This document shows positions 1 through 8,939 of a stretch of 64,000 nucleotides of DNA, one piece after another. The stretch is taken from contig NC_013851.1 in NCBI RefSeq assembly GCF_000025485.1, positions 1,031,154 through 1,095,153 of the forward strand, read 5' to 3'. The DNA is from Allochromatium vinosum DSM 180 (GTDB lineage Bacteria > Pseudomonadota > Gammaproteobacteria > Chromatiales > Chromatiaceae). How positions within the stretch are numbered: position 1 is the stretch's first letter; every line of letters starts with the position of its first letter. Below the pieces are notes generated by a model. The model worked only from the letters and a program-made list of their open reading frames with translations, was not told the origin of the DNA and did no database searches. Position numbers and translations under genes: made by a program.

Positions 1-293
1 TCGTAGACCGCGATCAGGCGTCGTCCCTCCTCGGTGAGCTCGGTCCCGCCGCCATGCCGCCCGCCGACCTGACGCCGTACCAGCGGCTGGGGCGAGAGAT
101 TGTTCATGGCGTCGACCGCGTCCCAGGCCTGTTTGTAGGACATGCCCAGTGACTTGGCCGCGCGCGAGATCGAGCCGGTTTCCGCGATGCGGCGTAACAG
201 ATCGATTCGGCCATGGCCGGCGAAGCGCTGCTGATTCAGATCCAGTCGCAGCGCGCCGCTGGTCTCCAGACTCTGTTCGAGGCTGTGCGTCAT
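1..293 (-). CDS. modE: ModE-type molybdate-responsive transcriptional regulator, N-terminal part
   Basis: The first 97 codons read MTHSLEQSLETSGALRLDLN and go on into a winged helix-turn-helix with the ModE/LysR-type pattern GRIDLLRRIAETGSISRAAK followed by LGMSYKQAWDAVDAMNN. This is the DNA-binding domain of ModE, which represses molybdate uptake genes and tunes molybdenum-enzyme genes when molybdate is bound. The C-terminal MOP (molybdate-binding) domains would lie outside the window, so whether the protein is full-length ModE or a single-domain version cannot be told. The start is the ATG just downstream of a palindrome resembling a ModE box, which suggests autoregulation. A molybdenum regulator fits a genome that also carries nif genes about 13 kb away. 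Confidence 0.85.
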   Translation of the reverse strand, partial: MTHSLEQSLETSGALRLDLNQQRFAGHGRIDLLRRIAETGSISRAAKSLGMSYKQAWDAVDAMNNLSPQPLVRRQVGGRHGGGTELTEEGRRLIAVY

Positions 294-316
294 GATGGTC
301 GATCTCCGAGTGGGGT

Positions 317-338
317 GTTATATCAGAGACAATATAAC
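317..338. promoter_or_regulatory. ModE-box-like palindrome in front of modE
   Basis: GTTATAT, eight bases, then ATATAAC form a perfect 7-bp inverted repeat in an AT-rich patch of otherwise GC-rich DNA. It begins 24 bp upstream of the modE start codon. The known ModE operator has CGTTATAT-type half sites facing each other over a short spacer, so this is a good candidate autoregulatory operator. The assignment rests on similarity to that consensus and on position only. Confidence 0.6.
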
Positions 339-547
339 GCAGATCGTTGAGCAAGTTTGAGGCCAAGGTCAACGAGGCTTCGAGGGTATCGCGGAGTTCG
401 GTCCCTTGGGGCGGCTTTCTGGGCCGGCGAGGCGTGTTGCGCGGGCCGTCGATGTTCGAACATGGTGCGCGCGGCACGTAGCTTGACCGACAATGATGCG
501 ACAATGTGCCGGACATCGAACCGAACCATCGCATGGGCCCGAAACAT

Positions 548-1096
548 ATGAGCAAGAGCGAGCACAACCTGATCTGGATCGACCTGGAGATGACCGGGCT
601 GGACCCCGACCACGATCGCATCCTGGAGATCGCGACCCTGATCACCGACAGTCAGCTCCGGGTGCTGGCCGAGGGGCCGGTGATCGCGATCCATCAGGAC
701 GAGGCAATTCTGGCTGGTTTGGACGACTGGAATCGCGAGCATCACGGCGCCTCGGGGCTGCTCGATCGCGTCCGCGTCAGTGCGCAGCGTGAGGCTGAGG
801 CCGAGGCGGCCACGCTCGCCTTTCTTGCAGAGTACGTTCCGGCCGGCGCTTCGCCGCTGTGCGGCAACAGCATCTGTCAGGATCGGCGCTTCCTGGCGCG
901 CTGGATGCCGCGTCTGGAAGCCTATTGCCACTACCGCAATCTGGACGTGAGCACGCTCAAGATCCTCGCCCAGCGCTGGGCGCCTGAGGTGGCGAGCGGT
1001 TTCAAGAAGGCCTCACGGCATCTGGCGCTCGACGACATCCGCGAATCCGTCGACGAGCTGCGTCACTATCGCGCCCATTTGCTGAAGATCGACTGA
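548..1096 (+). CDS. orn: Oligoribonuclease (3'-5' exoribonuclease for very short RNAs)
   Basis: The 182-residue protein matches the usual length of Orn (about 181 in E. coli). It degrades 2-5-nt RNA fragments, including pGpG from c-di-GMP breakdown, in the cytoplasm. The N-terminal segment [12 protein letters not shown] carries the first DEDDh motif (Asp12 and Glu14), [11 protein letters not shown] follows in mid-protein, and the C-terminal [18 protein letters not shown] holds the conserved His and Asp. The ATG at 548 was chosen over an upstream in-frame ATG because it gives the family N-terminus, a short polar stretch followed directly by [13 protein letters not shown]. Its 3' end overlaps the convergent lnt gene by 31 bp. 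Confidence 0.95.
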   Translation: MSKSEHNLIWIDLEMTGLDPDHDRILEIATLITDSQLRVLAEGPVIAIHQDEAILAGLDDWNREHHGASGLLDRVRVSAQREAEAEAATLAFLAEYVPAGASPLCGNSICQDRRFLARWMPRLEAYCHYRNLDVSTLKILAQRWAPEVASGFKKASRHLALDDIRESVDELRHYRAHLLKID

Positions 1097-2622
1097 AGCA
1101 GACGGCGAATGTTGTGCCGGCCGCCGAGCAGCAGCAGGGCCAGGGCCAGCCCGACTGCCGGCGCGTTACCGAACCGGCTGAAAGGCGTAGCACCCTGGCG
1201 CGGCTGGATCTCGGCCGTGACCGCACCGCGCACGAAGGCCGGCAGGGTGTCGATCAGGCGACCGCGATGGTCGATGATGGCCGAGATCCCGGTATTGGTG
1301 GCGCGCAGCAGATCGCGCCCGGTCTCCAGCGCCCGCATCCGTGCAATCTCCAGATGCTGCGGCGGGGCGAGTGAGTCGCCGAACCAGGCATCGTTGCTGA
1401 CGTTGATCAGATAGGCGGCCTCGGGCAGCGCTTCGATCACCTCGGCCGGAAAGACATCCTCGTAGCAGATCGACACCCCGGCCCGGTGTGCGCCCACGCT
1501 CAGCAGCGGGCGGCGGTCGTCGCCGGGGCTGAAGTCCGACATCGGGATCTCGAACAGCCGCACCAGCGGCCCGAGCCAGGACTTGAAGGGCAGAAACTCA
1601 CCGAACGGCACCAGATGACGCTTGGCGTAGAGATCCTCCTGACTCCCGATCGCCAGCAGTCCATTGAAATAGCGTCCGCTCTCCAGATCCATCACCGGCA
1701 ACCCGAGCACGAGTTCAGCGCCCTCGGCGCGCACCTGCTCGGTGAGCGGGTCGAGCAGGGGTGCGCGAACTTGGTGCAGAAAATCGGGCAGGGCGGTCTC
1801 GGGCCAGACGATCAGATCCGAGTCCAGGTGCTCCAGGGTCAGATCGACATAGGTCTCGCCGATCATCAGGCTCGCCTCGGGGTCCCATTTGATCGCCTGC
1901 GGAATGTTGGCCTGGAGCACGCTGGCGCGCAGCGGCGGGCCGGACGGCTCGGTCCAGTCGACAGCGCTCAGTCCGGCCCCACCGATCCAGATGGCCGCCA
2001 GCGCGATCCCGGCGCCGATCCGCGCGCGGTGACGCCAGCGGATCGCACACCACAGCAGCCCGCCCGAGAGTGCGACCAGCAGGCTGAGGCCATGCACGCC
2101 TAGGATCGGCGCATAGCCGGCCAGCGGTCCGGCGATCTGACCATAACCCAGACTGAGCCAGGGGAAGCCGGTGAACAGCCAGCCGCGCACCCATTCGAGC
2201 AGGACTGTGCTCCCTGGGAGCAGGATCAGCGGAGCGACCCAGGCCGGCCCTGGGTCCAGGCGCCGGACCAGCCAGCCGGCCGCGCCGCTGTAGAGCGCCA
2301 TGACCGCGATGAACAGCGCCGTGAGCAGATGCGCGACCCAGGCGTCCATGTTGCCGAATTCATTGAGGCTGATCCGGATCCAGAACACGCCGAAGCCGAA
2401 CAGGCCCGCGCCGAACAGCCAGCCGCGCCAGAAGGCGCTTCGTGGACTGGCGGTGACGAGCGACTGATGGAAAATCGCCATGGCCAACATGGCGACCGGA
2501 AACAGCGAGAAGGGTGCGAAGCTGAGCACCATCAGCACGCCTGCGCCGAGCGCCAGCATGGCGGGCGGGATCGGGAGGCGTGCGAGACCCGCCTTGGGTA
2601 GAGACATCATGGGGATCGCCAT
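1066..2622 (-). CDS. lnt: Apolipoprotein N-acyltransferase
   Basis: Lnt adds the third acyl chain to the N-terminal cysteine of outer-membrane lipoproteins in the inner membrane. At 518 residues it has the family length. The N-terminal half (about residues 20-220) is a run of hydrophobic membrane segments, and the C-terminal half is a nitrilase-fold domain. The catalytic triad is visible as Glu275 in VWPETALPD, Lys334 in [12 protein letters not shown] and Cys386 in SICYEDVF. The start is uncertain because further ATGs lie 12 and 15 bases downstream of the one used and no strong ribosome binding site favours any of them. It converges with orn, overlapping by 31 bp. Confidence 0.95.
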   Translation of the reverse strand: MAIPMMSLPKAGLARLPIPPAMLALGAGVLMVLSFAPFSLFPVAMLAMAIFHQSLVTASPRSAFWRGWLFGAGLFGFGVFWIRISLNEFGNMDAWVAHLLTALFIAVMALYSGAAGWLVRRLDPGPAWVAPLILLPGSTVLLEWVRGWLFTGFPWLSLGYGQIAGPLAGYAPILGVHGLSLLVALSGGLLWCAIRWRHRARIGAGIALAAIWIGGAGLSAVDWTEPSGPPLRASVLQANIPQAIKWDPEASLMIGETYVDLTLEHLDSDLIVWPETALPDFLHQVRAPLLDPLTEQVRAEGAELVLGLPVMDLESGRYFNGLLAIGSQEDLYAKRHLVPFGEFLPFKSWLGPLVRLFEIPMSDFSPGDDRRPLLSVGAHRAGVSICYEDVFPAEVIEALPEAAYLINVSNDAWFGDSLAPPQHLEIARMRALETGRDLLRATNTGISAIIDHRGRLIDTLPAFVRGAVTAEIQPRQGATPFSRFGNAPAVGLALALLLLGGRHNIRRLLQSIFSKWAR

Positions 2623-2679
2623 CGGACGGATTTGGAGGCGCCGTTTCTATCAGTCGCGCGTCCGATGGTCAAACGAAAG

Positions 2680-2712
2680 AGCCGATATTAACGCTTGCTG
2701 ATATCGGCTTTT
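2680..2712 (-). terminator. Hairpin terminator, probably the original terminator of tRNA-Met
   Basis: AGCCGATAT and ATATCGGCT pair over a 12-nt loop. Short T runs on either side make it usable in both directions. If the integrated element is removed in silico by joining its two direct repeats, this hairpin falls directly behind the 3' end of tRNA-Met, so it was probably that gene's terminator before the insertion carried it 10.7 kb away. Confidence 0.6.
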
Positions 2713-2721
2713 ATGAATTCG

Positions 2722-2778
2722 ATGGTGGCTATGCCCTGACTCGAACAGGGGACCCTCGCATTATGAGTGCGATGCTCT
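2722..2778. repeat. Attachment site repeat, left (copy of the tRNA-Met 3' part)
   Basis: These 57 bases are identical to the 3' part of the intact tRNA-Met gene at the other end of the element, from the anticodon arm through the encoded CCA plus one base. Here the sequence continues into unrelated bases after GATGCTCT, so no tRNA 5' half exists and this copy is not a functional tRNA. This side retains the host tRNA 3' end, and the host terminator hairpin follows it. Confidence 0.9.
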
Positions 2779-2817
2779 GCCAGCAAAAAAGCGACTTGAG
2801 AGCCTGTTTTATCTTCT

Positions 2818-2837
2818 AGGTACCAATTCAGGTACCA
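2818..2837. promoter_or_regulatory. Paired AGGTACCA motifs, putative integrase arm sites (left)
   Basis: Two AGGTACCA octamers start 12 bp apart, 40 bp inside the left attachment repeat. The same octamer, also in 10-12-bp spaced pairs, recurs inside the right end of the element. Direct repeats flanking the core site are the usual arrangement of arm-type integrase or excisionase sites. A short hairpin (AACCCCG and CGGGGTT, 2900-2929) lies between these motifs and the integrase start. The role is inferred from layout. Confidence 0.5.
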
Positions 2838-2957
2838 GTGCACTGTAACGTGTGCTAATGTTTGGCCATGCGTAACCACGCCAGTTGACGCACAAACGAA
2901 ACCCCGAAGGGATGCAGCCCACCGGGGTTCCTGCCGCCAACAGCTATCGGGGTAGCC

Positions 2958-4043
2958 ATGGCCACGATCACCAAACTACAGCGCCCGTCCGGGACTGTCT
3001 ACAAGGCTCGCGTCCGCCTGATCGGGCAGGACGGGGAAACCTCCCGCACCTTCAAGACCCGCACCGCCGCCGAACGATGGGCGCGGAAGTTCGAGGCCGC
3101 TGCCCTGGAGGATCGCGCGGGGCTTATCATGGAAGGGCAGAAACACACCCTCAAAGACGCGATCAAGCGTTACCGAACCGAGATCCTGCCTGACCATACT
3201 GCCACCACGCGCCCCACATATGCGCAACGCCTGGATTACTGGTGCGCTGAGCTGGGGCACCTTCGCCTATCCGATGTAACGCCTGCCAAGATTGCCGGAT
3301 GTCGGGATGAATTGCTGACCTCCAAGGCGCCAGCAACCGTGCATGGCTATCTCGCCGTCCTGGCGTCTGTACTCACGACCTGCGTCAAGCGTTGGCATTG
3401 GGTCAAAGAGTCACCGATGGCCCATGTGGATAAGCCGTCAGTGGCCAATGGCCGGACGCGGTTTCTCTCTCAGGACGAACTGAGCCGCTTGCTCGAAGCC
3501 TGTCGAGCGTCTGAGAGTCCCGACCTGTACTTGGCTGTGGTGCTGGCCATCACCACCGGGGCGCGTCGAGGCGAGTTGCTGGGACTGCGCTGGCGTGATG
3601 TGGATCTGGTCAAGGACGTGCTGTATCTGCGCGTGGACAACGAGACCACCACCAAGGGCGGGGTTCGTGCCGTGCGCATTGCGTCCCAAGTCAAGCCGAT
3701 CCTGGAGGCCCGGCAAGCCGGGTATCGGCGGGGCAAGGTTGCCGACATCACCGGGGCTGCCCTGGTGTTCCCAAGTCGAGTCAGCACGCGCCAGCCGGTA
3801 GACCTTCGGACGCCGTTCAGGACCGCCTTGAGGCGAGCCGGTATCGAGGGGTTTCGTTGGCATGATCTCAGGCATTCGGCCGCGTCCTTCATGGCGGCGC
3901 ATGGCGCCAGTCTCGTCGAGATTGGCGCGGTTTTGGGGCATCGATCCGCGCAGACCACGAAGCGATACGCACACCTTGCCGAGCAAGCCGCCCATGAGCT
4001 TGTCCAGGGGACGGCGGATAAGGTGTTGGGGGGGATGGAATGA
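2958..4043 (+). CDS. int: Tyrosine site-specific recombinase (integrase)
   Basis: This 361-residue phage-type integrase inserts and excises the element at tRNA-Met. An N-terminal arm-binding region (about 1-60, with RTFKTRTAAERWARKFE) is followed by a SAM-like core-binding domain (about 65-155) and the catalytic domain. Active-site residues are Arg203 in TGARRGELLGLRW, Lys233 in TTTKGG, His302 and Arg305 in WHDLRHS, His328 in VLGHRS and nucleophile Tyr337 in TTKRYAHL, so it should be active. The arm-binding domain fits the paired AGGTACCA motifs at both ends of the element. It overlaps the next gene by 4 bp (ATGA), so the two are probably translated together. Confidence 0.95.
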   Translation: MATITKLQRPSGTVYKARVRLIGQDGETSRTFKTRTAAERWARKFEAAALEDRAGLIMEGQKHTLKDAIKRYRTEILPDHTATTRPTYAQRLDYWCAELGHLRLSDVTPAKIAGCRDELLTSKAPATVHGYLAVLASVLTTCVKRWHWVKESPMAHVDKPSVANGRTRFLSQDELSRLLEACRASESPDLYLAVVLAITTGARRGELLGLRWRDVDLVKDVLYLRVDNETTTKGGVRAVRIASQVKPILEARQAGYRRGKVADITGAALVFPSRVSTRQPVDLRTPFRTALRRAGIEGFRWHDLRHSAASFMAAHGASLVEIGAVLGHRSAQTTKRYAHLAEQAAHELVQGTADKVLGGME

Positions 4044-4666
4044 GCAAGATCCCCGAAGAATACCGAGACCTGTCTTGGTATTGGGCAGGTACAGCCGCCA
4101 AGATCGCCGCTGCACTCTGCCATGGTATGCCTTTCAAACGGCGTAATAGCCTATTGTTGGAACCGGGCTACGTCGATGAATGGTTAGATATTAAAACTGA
4201 ACTGCACAGAGAAATTATAGCTACGGGTAAGACAAGACTAGATGAAACTGGAACATCAATAGAGGACTGGATTAGCGGTCACGATTTATCCGAATTCCTC
4301 GCGCAGAAAGGCGCATCGGAGAGAATAGGGGGAAATTTTGAGCGTCCTCCTCCTCCCTATGAGCACCCAAGCTGGTGTCCGTTGGGGCTAGGCGACGATC
4401 CCCTGAATGAAGCTGATACTGAAGAAACCCCTAAACCGCGTCCAGGCCGCGCACCTGAAATAGCCATGCTCGAAGCTGAATGCACCGCTTGGGCATGGTT
4501 TCACAAGAACTACGAAGCGATACAAGCAAGGGAGAAAACCGAAGCGCAAGGTATCGAGTTCGCTATTCAAAAGCATTACCCTGAAGCTAACCGAGACAAA
4601 CAGGGCGCAAAACGGGAAACCTTGAAGCGCCGTATCTCGGAGCGTAGAAAGCAATTGAATCAATGA
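4040..4666 (+). CDS. Hypothetical protein coupled to the integrase
   Basis: This 208-residue soluble protein is not recognised. Its start overlaps the integrase stop by 4 bp, so it belongs to the same transcript. The N-terminal part has aromatic and hydrophobic stretches (YRDLSWYWAGTAAKIAAALC), the middle is proline-rich with acidic residues, and the C-terminal 60 residues are rich in Lys, Arg and Glu and probably helical (KRETLKRRISERRKQLNQ). Base composition is clearly more AT-rich than its neighbours in the first half, suggesting a different origin. Coupling to the integrase suggests a helper or regulatory role, but nothing in the sequence proves it. Confidence 0.65.
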   Translation: MSKIPEEYRDLSWYWAGTAAKIAAALCHGMPFKRRNSLLLEPGYVDEWLDIKTELHREIIATGKTRLDETGTSIEDWISGHDLSEFLAQKGASERIGGNFERPPPPYEHPSWCPLGLGDDPLNEADTEETPKPRPGRAPEIAMLEAECTAWAWFHKNYEAIQAREKTEAQGIEFAIQKHYPEANRDKQGAKRETLKRRISERRKQLNQ

Positions 4667-4776
4667 CTTGTGCGGGGCGAATCGTCGCGGTATTTCTGCC
4701 CGTCGCGCCCCTGATTTCGTCTCGCTAATCTCGCAACCACGCCAATCAAGGCGCATCCAACCATGTGAGGTTAGCC

Positions 4777-5037
4777 ATGCCAGCCATCGCGCACCGCGAT
4801 ACCACCGCATCCGCCAATTCATCCACCGCCCCAAGTCAATGGCGCTCAATCGGTGCCTTGGCTGAACGGTTGAATGCTGGCGCCAAGCGTCCAACCTTCA
4901 CCGAGTATTCACTTCGCCATTACATCCGCAACGCGCACCGTAATGGGCTGGCGCCAGCCGTCAAGCGGCTGGGGCGAAAGATCCTGGTCAATGAAGACGC
5001 CTTCATTGCATGGCTCAATTCGCGCGAAGCCGCCTGA
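4777..5037 (+). CDS. AlpA/excisionase-like helix-turn-helix protein
   Basis: An 86-residue protein with the segment WRSIGALAERLN...YSLRHYIRNAHRNGLAPAV ending in LGRKILVNEDAFIAWLNSREAA. This layout, a short helix-turn-helix followed by a beta-wing and a DxFxxWL helix, is typical of MerR-like AlpA or excisionase proteins carried by integrative elements. Such proteins activate integrase expression or bend attachment-site DNA for excision. The ATG used follows a TGAGG ribosome binding site by 6 bp. An in-frame start 12 bases upstream lacks this spacing. Confidence 0.7.
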   Translation: MPAIAHRDTTASANSSTAPSQWRSIGALAERLNAGAKRPTFTEYSLRHYIRNAHRNGLAPAVKRLGRKILVNEDAFIAWLNSREAA

Positions 5038-5052
5038 CAGGGAGTCGTCACG

Positions 5053-5220
5053 ATGTCGAGAAGATCGCAGAAGATCCGCGCCGAGCGGCGCATGAAGGAG
5101 GCCCGGAAGTGGGCCATAAACAGCAACGCCCGAGCGGGGACCAGTCGCTCGGGCATTGCAAAGGGATCTGAAATCGGCGTAGAGTTTAAACCGTCCGTCA
5201 GGCGGGTCTCAAGCGCCTGA
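5053..5220 (+). CDS. Small basic protein, unknown
   Basis: A 55-codon frame starts 15 bp after the AlpA-like gene with GGGAG at a suitable distance. The product begins MSRRSQKIRAERRMKEARKW and is strongly basic, so it could bind nucleic acid. Its coding sequence contains two hairpins: GCCCGAGCG with CGCTCGGGC, and a perfect 10-bp inverted repeat that spans the stop codon. These may mean the stretch acts as RNA or a transcription-control region as well as, or instead of, coding. Confidence 0.4.
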   Translation: MSRRSQKIRAERRMKEARKWAINSNARAGTSRSGIAKGSEIGVEFKPSVRRVSSA

Positions 5221-5223
5221 CGG
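5195..5223. repeat. Perfect 10-bp inverted repeat
   Basis: CCGTCAGGCG pairs with CGCCTGACGG over a 9-base loop, across the stop codon of the small basic protein. No T tract follows, so a simple intrinsic terminator is unlikely. It could be an operator or an RNA hairpin in front of the next gene, which starts about 150 bp downstream. Confidence 0.5.
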
Positions 5224-5370
5224 CAAAGCTCCGACTGCTGTAACAGCCTGAGCACCGGCAGGACAAGTATATCCCAAGGCCCAAGGCCCGCGCACGTCTG
5301 CGCGTCCCCGTGCCTGCCGTTTGCCCGCCTGTACGCAGTTGGTCATCCATCCTTTTCGGAGACCAACAGC

Positions 5371-5967
5371 ATGAAACCGCAAGACCACACCCACGGCGAA
5401 CAGCTCGCCACCACCGCCACCACCTTCTACTCACTCCCTGTCTGCGGAAGTGACCTGTTCAGCGTCGCGCCCGGCGTGCCTGCTGAGATTGCACTCGAAC
5501 ACGCTGCCAGCGTGCTTGATGCCGCGATCGATACGTTCAGCGAGGCGCTGTGCAACATGCCAGCCTGTGACGAGAGCGCCAAGCTCTGGAGCGCGTTCTA
5601 CAACCTCCCCGCTGTGCTGGGTCTGGTGCAGTCGGTCCTGCCGCTCAGTTCGTGCGCCACGGCGCCTGCTGACGGGTTCGGCTACTACATCGCGCCCGCC
5701 GACCACAAGGCACCGGGACCGTTTACTTGGTTCGTGGTGAACCACGCCAACGAATGCGTCGTCGAGTACGGCACCGCTGACACCTGGAGTGATGCCGATC
5801 AGATCGCGTGCAACACGATCGAGCGTCTGGAGCAGGAGCCAGCTCCCGAACCCGCCAAGGCCGACCCCGAGACGCTGCGCCGCGTCTGGATCGACATGGC
5901 CAAGATGGCGGCTGATGAGCTGGCCAAGCTGGACCGCGCTGGCGAGACCGGGGAGGGCGAGCAGTAA
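5371..5967 (+). CDS. DUF3077-like hypothetical protein
   Basis: A 198-residue protein whose N-terminal third (LFSVAPGVPAEIALEHAASVLDAAIDTFSEAL) resembles the DUF3077 family found on Pseudomonas plasmids and integrated elements. Its function is unknown. The C-terminal half has a segment GYYIAPADHKAPGPFTWFVVNHANECVVEYGTA and ends in acidic helices. GGAG lies upstream of the ATG. The stop and the start of the next gene share one base (TAATG), so translation is probably coupled to the large replication-type protein. Confidence 0.65.
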   Translation: MKPQDHTHGEQLATTATTFYSLPVCGSDLFSVAPGVPAEIALEHAASVLDAAIDTFSEALCNMPACDESAKLWSAFYNLPAVLGLVQSVLPLSSCATAPADGFGYYIAPADHKAPGPFTWFVVNHANECVVEYGTADTWSDADQIACNTIERLEQEPAPEPAKADPETLRRVWIDMAKMAADELAKLDRAGETGEGEQ

Positions 5968-8939
5968 TGACCCACGCGCCCCCCAGTGGGGCGCCTTCGG
6001 GCGCTCCCCACATCACCCCCGCCAACCTGCCGCCTGAGGTCCGTGCTTCGATCGAGGCCCAGGCGCCCGGCGAGCTGGTGGAACTGACCGATGAGCTGGC
6101 CGCGCCGGTCGTAGCCAAGGTCCAAGCTGAGAATGCCGCGAAGCGCCAGCGTCGCGGTATTCGGCTGAAGACCGACGAGCCAGCCCCGTTCGAGATCACC
6201 GACGCCACCAACGAAGCCGCTGAGGTCGCCGCCGATCTGGCCATCATGGCGGAAGCCGAGCAGGAGCGCGAAGGCGGCGATCTGGCGTGCTTCTCCCCCG
6301 ACGAGGGGGAAACCGCCAACGGCGGGTATTCCAACGACATACCCATCGCCGAGGGAGTCACGACCGATGTGACCCCGCCCGAGTCGATTCGGGATCGACT
6401 TGGCGAAGAACCGGCCCGCTTCCCAATCGCGCTGGCCGATACCGTCACCGGCCCCATCACCCGCCGTCGCGAAGTGACCTGGAGCGAACTGGCCAAGCGG
6501 CTCAAGAGCGTCGAGGTCGGGGCCAAGGATGGTCCGCTGTGGCTCGCTGGCGACCATGCCCCCGGCCCGCGCGGCAATGAGCACGTCCGCTCAGTCTCCG
6601 TGCTGGCGCTGGATGTGGAGGCCAAGACCGCGCGGAACCCCGAGACCGGCATCAAGACCGTCATCGGCCCGGAGCCGCCCACGCTTCAGGAAATGGCCGC
6701 CGAGATCGAGCTGTGCGGTTGGCGCGCGATCCTGCACACGACGCACAGCCACCTGGACCCCGGCATCCAACCGCCCGGCGTGGCCCATCATCGATACCGG
6801 CTGGTGCTGGCATTGGATCGCCCGCTCCAGCCCGGCGAGCTGGATGTGTTCGGGCGCCATGTGGCCAGTGTGCTGGGGATCAGTGATTGCTTCGATCCTT
6901 CGACACTGAAGCCGAGCCAACCGCTCTATCTTCCCCGCGCTCCCCAAGAGCGGCTGATCTATTTTGGGCATGTCGCCATCGAGGGCGACCCGCTGCCCGT
7001 CGAGTCCCTGCTGAATGCGGCGCGCGCCGCACAGGACGCCCTCCGCGCCGCTGCCGGTAAACGCCAAGGCCCACAGACCGCCAGCGTCATCGATACCTTC
7101 AACGCGGCCCACGATGTCCGGGAGCTGCTGCGTCATCACGGGTACATCCCGAAGCGCGGCAACCGCTGGATGCACCCGGAATCCACCACCGGCATGGCTG
7201 GCGTGCGGCTGCTGCCCGAGTCAGACCCGCCGCGCGTCTTCTCCAGTCACGGCTGCTGTCCGCTCAATGATGGCCATGCACACGATGCCTTCTCGGTCTG
7301 GTGCATCCTGGCGCATGGTGGCGACACCAAGGCCGCTGTTCGAGAGGCCGCCCGGCTGCTGGGGATGGAGGGCGAACGTCAGACAAGCGAGCGCCAGCGT
7401 CAAGAAAACCGCGAACCGGGCGGGGCTGCTAATCCTGCTAATTCTGCGAATCGCCCGGCGGCGCAATGGCCGGAGCCGGAGCCGCTGCGCGCACCGATGG
7501 CCGAGGCCGAGCCGTACCCGGTCAATGCGCTGGGTGACGTGCTCGGAACGGCGGCAATCGCTCTACATGAAAGCGTCAAGGCACCGCTGGCGCTGTGCGC
7601 GCAGAGCGTCTTGGCCGCTGCCTCGTTCGCGGCGCAAGCGCATTTCGATGCTCACATGCCGTGGGGCGAAATCAAGCCGCTCTCGCTGGCCATGCTGACC
7701 GTTGGCGAATCCGGCGAACGCAAGTCTGGTGTCGATGACTTGGTTCTCGGAGCGGCCAAGGCCCAAGAGCGTGCGGAGATGTCGGCGTATGAAGCCGACA
7801 TGGAGAGCTTCGAGTCTGAAATGGCGGCCTGGAAAGCCGCATCCGAGCAGGCCAAGAAACGCGCGTCGGGCAAGGACAAGGGCAATCTCGAAGACTTCCG
7901 CCGCGCGGCGGCTGAGGTTGGCGCGCAACCCGTCGCGCCCGTGCTGCCGCTGCGCTTCGTCACCGATCCAACGGTCGAGGGACTGTACAAGCTGCTGGCC
8001 ATCGGACAACCCAGCGTGGCGCTGTTTTCCGATGAGGGCGGATTGCTGATCGGCGGTCATGCGCTCAACTCCGACAACGCGCTCAAGACGCTGGCGCGCT
8101 GGTGCAAGCTGTGGGATGGCTCGCCCTTCGACCGCGTTCGGGCTGGCGATGGGTCCGGCATCCTCTACGGGCGGCGCATGGCTCTGCACCAACTGGCCCA
8201 ACCGGACATCATGAGCACGCTTCTGAGCGACCCGACCGCCAACGGACAGGGGTTCCTGGCGCGCTGTCTGGTCGCCTGGCCGCAATCGACGATCGGCACC
8301 CGGCATATCGAGCAGTACGAATGGGCTGGGGATCGACCCGAGATCCGGCGTCTGTTCGGCAAGCTCAAGACGCTGTTCGAGACGCCTCCGCGCACCAAGG
8401 ACCAGCGCGGGCAGGTTCTCGACCCGCAACCGTTGCCGCTGTCACCGGACGCCAAGGCGATGGCCGTTCAAGCGGGTAATCAGTTCGAGTCGCTGATGGC
8501 GCCCGGAGCGCCGCTGTGTGAGATCCGCGACCGTGGGTCGAAGGCGATGGACAACGCCATCCGCATCGCGGGCGTGCTGACCGTCATCGAGCAGGGATTG
8601 GCCGCGCGCGAAATCTCAGCCGACCACTTCGCCCGCGCCTTGACGCTCATTCAGTGGTACTTGGCTGAAGCTCTGCGCATTCGCGGCGCGGCTGCCATCC
8701 CCCAGGCCGTGACGGACGCCGAGGCGCTGTTGGCGTGGATCAGGGAACGAAGGATCAGTCTGTTCCGGTCGGCGCCTGTGTTGACCCGTGGCCCGGCCCA
8801 ACTGCGAAACAAGGTCCGGTTCACGGCGGCTGTCGCCGAGCTGGTCGGCAACGGCTATCTGGTCGAGGCACCGCCCGGAACCGAGGTCGAGGGCGTCAAG
8901 GCCAAGCTGGCGTGGAGGGTCCATCCCCATGTTCTTTGA
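5967..8939 (+). CDS. DUF3987-domain helicase/primase-like protein
   Basis: At 990 residues this is the largest gene of the element and probably its replication protein. Residues about 130-340 resemble primase-type regions of plasmid proteins (WSELAKRLKSVEVGAKDGPLWL, then VLALDVEAKT). Residues about 515-900 match the DUF3987 pattern, with the P-loop-like LTVGESGERKSGVDDLVL, then FVTDPTVEGLYKLL and VALFSDEGGLL. A linker near residue 490 (AANPANSANRP) is encoded by three 9-bp repeats that also occur in the next gene. It shares one base with the gene before and overlaps the gene after by 11 bp. A role in element DNA replication is inferred from family resemblance and the nearby SSB gene. Confidence 0.75.
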   Translation: MTHAPPSGAPSGAPHITPANLPPEVRASIEAQAPGELVELTDELAAPVVAKVQAENAAKRQRRGIRLKTDEPAPFEITDATNEAAEVAADLAIMAEAEQEREGGDLACFSPDEGETANGGYSNDIPIAEGVTTDVTPPESIRDRLGEEPARFPIALADTVTGPITRRREVTWSELAKRLKSVEVGAKDGPLWLAGDHAPGPRGNEHVRSVSVLALDVEAKTARNPETGIKTVIGPEPPTLQEMAAEIELCGWRAILHTTHSHLDPGIQPPGVAHHRYRLVLALDRPLQPGELDVFGRHVASVLGISDCFDPSTLKPSQPLYLPRAPQERLIYFGHVAIEGDPLPVESLLNAARAAQDALRAAAGKRQGPQTASVIDTFNAAHDVRELLRHHGYIPKRGNRWMHPESTTGMAGVRLLPESDPPRVFSSHGCCPLNDGHAHDAFSVWCILAHGGDTKAAVREAARLLGMEGERQTSERQRQENREPGGAANPANSANRPAAQWPEPEPLRAPMAEAEPYPVNALGDVLGTAAIALHESVKAPLALCAQSVLAAASFAAQAHFDAHMPWGEIKPLSLAMLTVGESGERKSGVDDLVLGAAKAQERAEMSAYEADMESFESEMAAWKAASEQAKKRASGKDKGNLEDFRRAAAEVGAQPVAPVLPLRFVTDPTVEGLYKLLAIGQPSVALFSDEGGLLIGGHALNSDNALKTLARWCKLWDGSPFDRVRAGDGSGILYGRRMALHQLAQPDIMSTLLSDPTANGQGFLARCLVAWPQSTIGTRHIEQYEWAGDRPEIRRLFGKLKTLFETPPRTKDQRGQVLDPQPLPLSPDAKAMAVQAGNQFESLMAPGAPLCEIRDRGSKAMDNAIRIAGVLTVIEQGLAAREISADHFARALTLIQWYLAEALRIRGAAAIPQAVTDAEALLAWIRERRISLFRSAPVLTRGPAQLRNKVRFTAAVAELVGNGYLVEAPPGTEVEGVKAKLAWRVHPHVL
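7426..7452. repeat. Iteron-like repeat cluster A (three 9-bp units)
   Basis: CTGCTAATC, CTGCTAATT and CTGCGAATC follow each other without spacing inside the DUF3987 gene. The same units recur in three further clusters 1.5 kb downstream, two of them inverted. They are AT-rich islands in GC-rich coding DNA. Confidence 0.8.

Noticed and set aside
2722..2778. A second tRNA-Met gene at the left end of the island
   Set aside because: Only the 3' part is present; the D arm and acceptor 5' strand are missing.
8788..8928. 47-codon upstream extension of the Cys-rich island protein
   Set aside because: It lies entirely inside the DUF3987 gene and lacks a ribosome binding site; the ATG at 8929 is in the normal overlap position.
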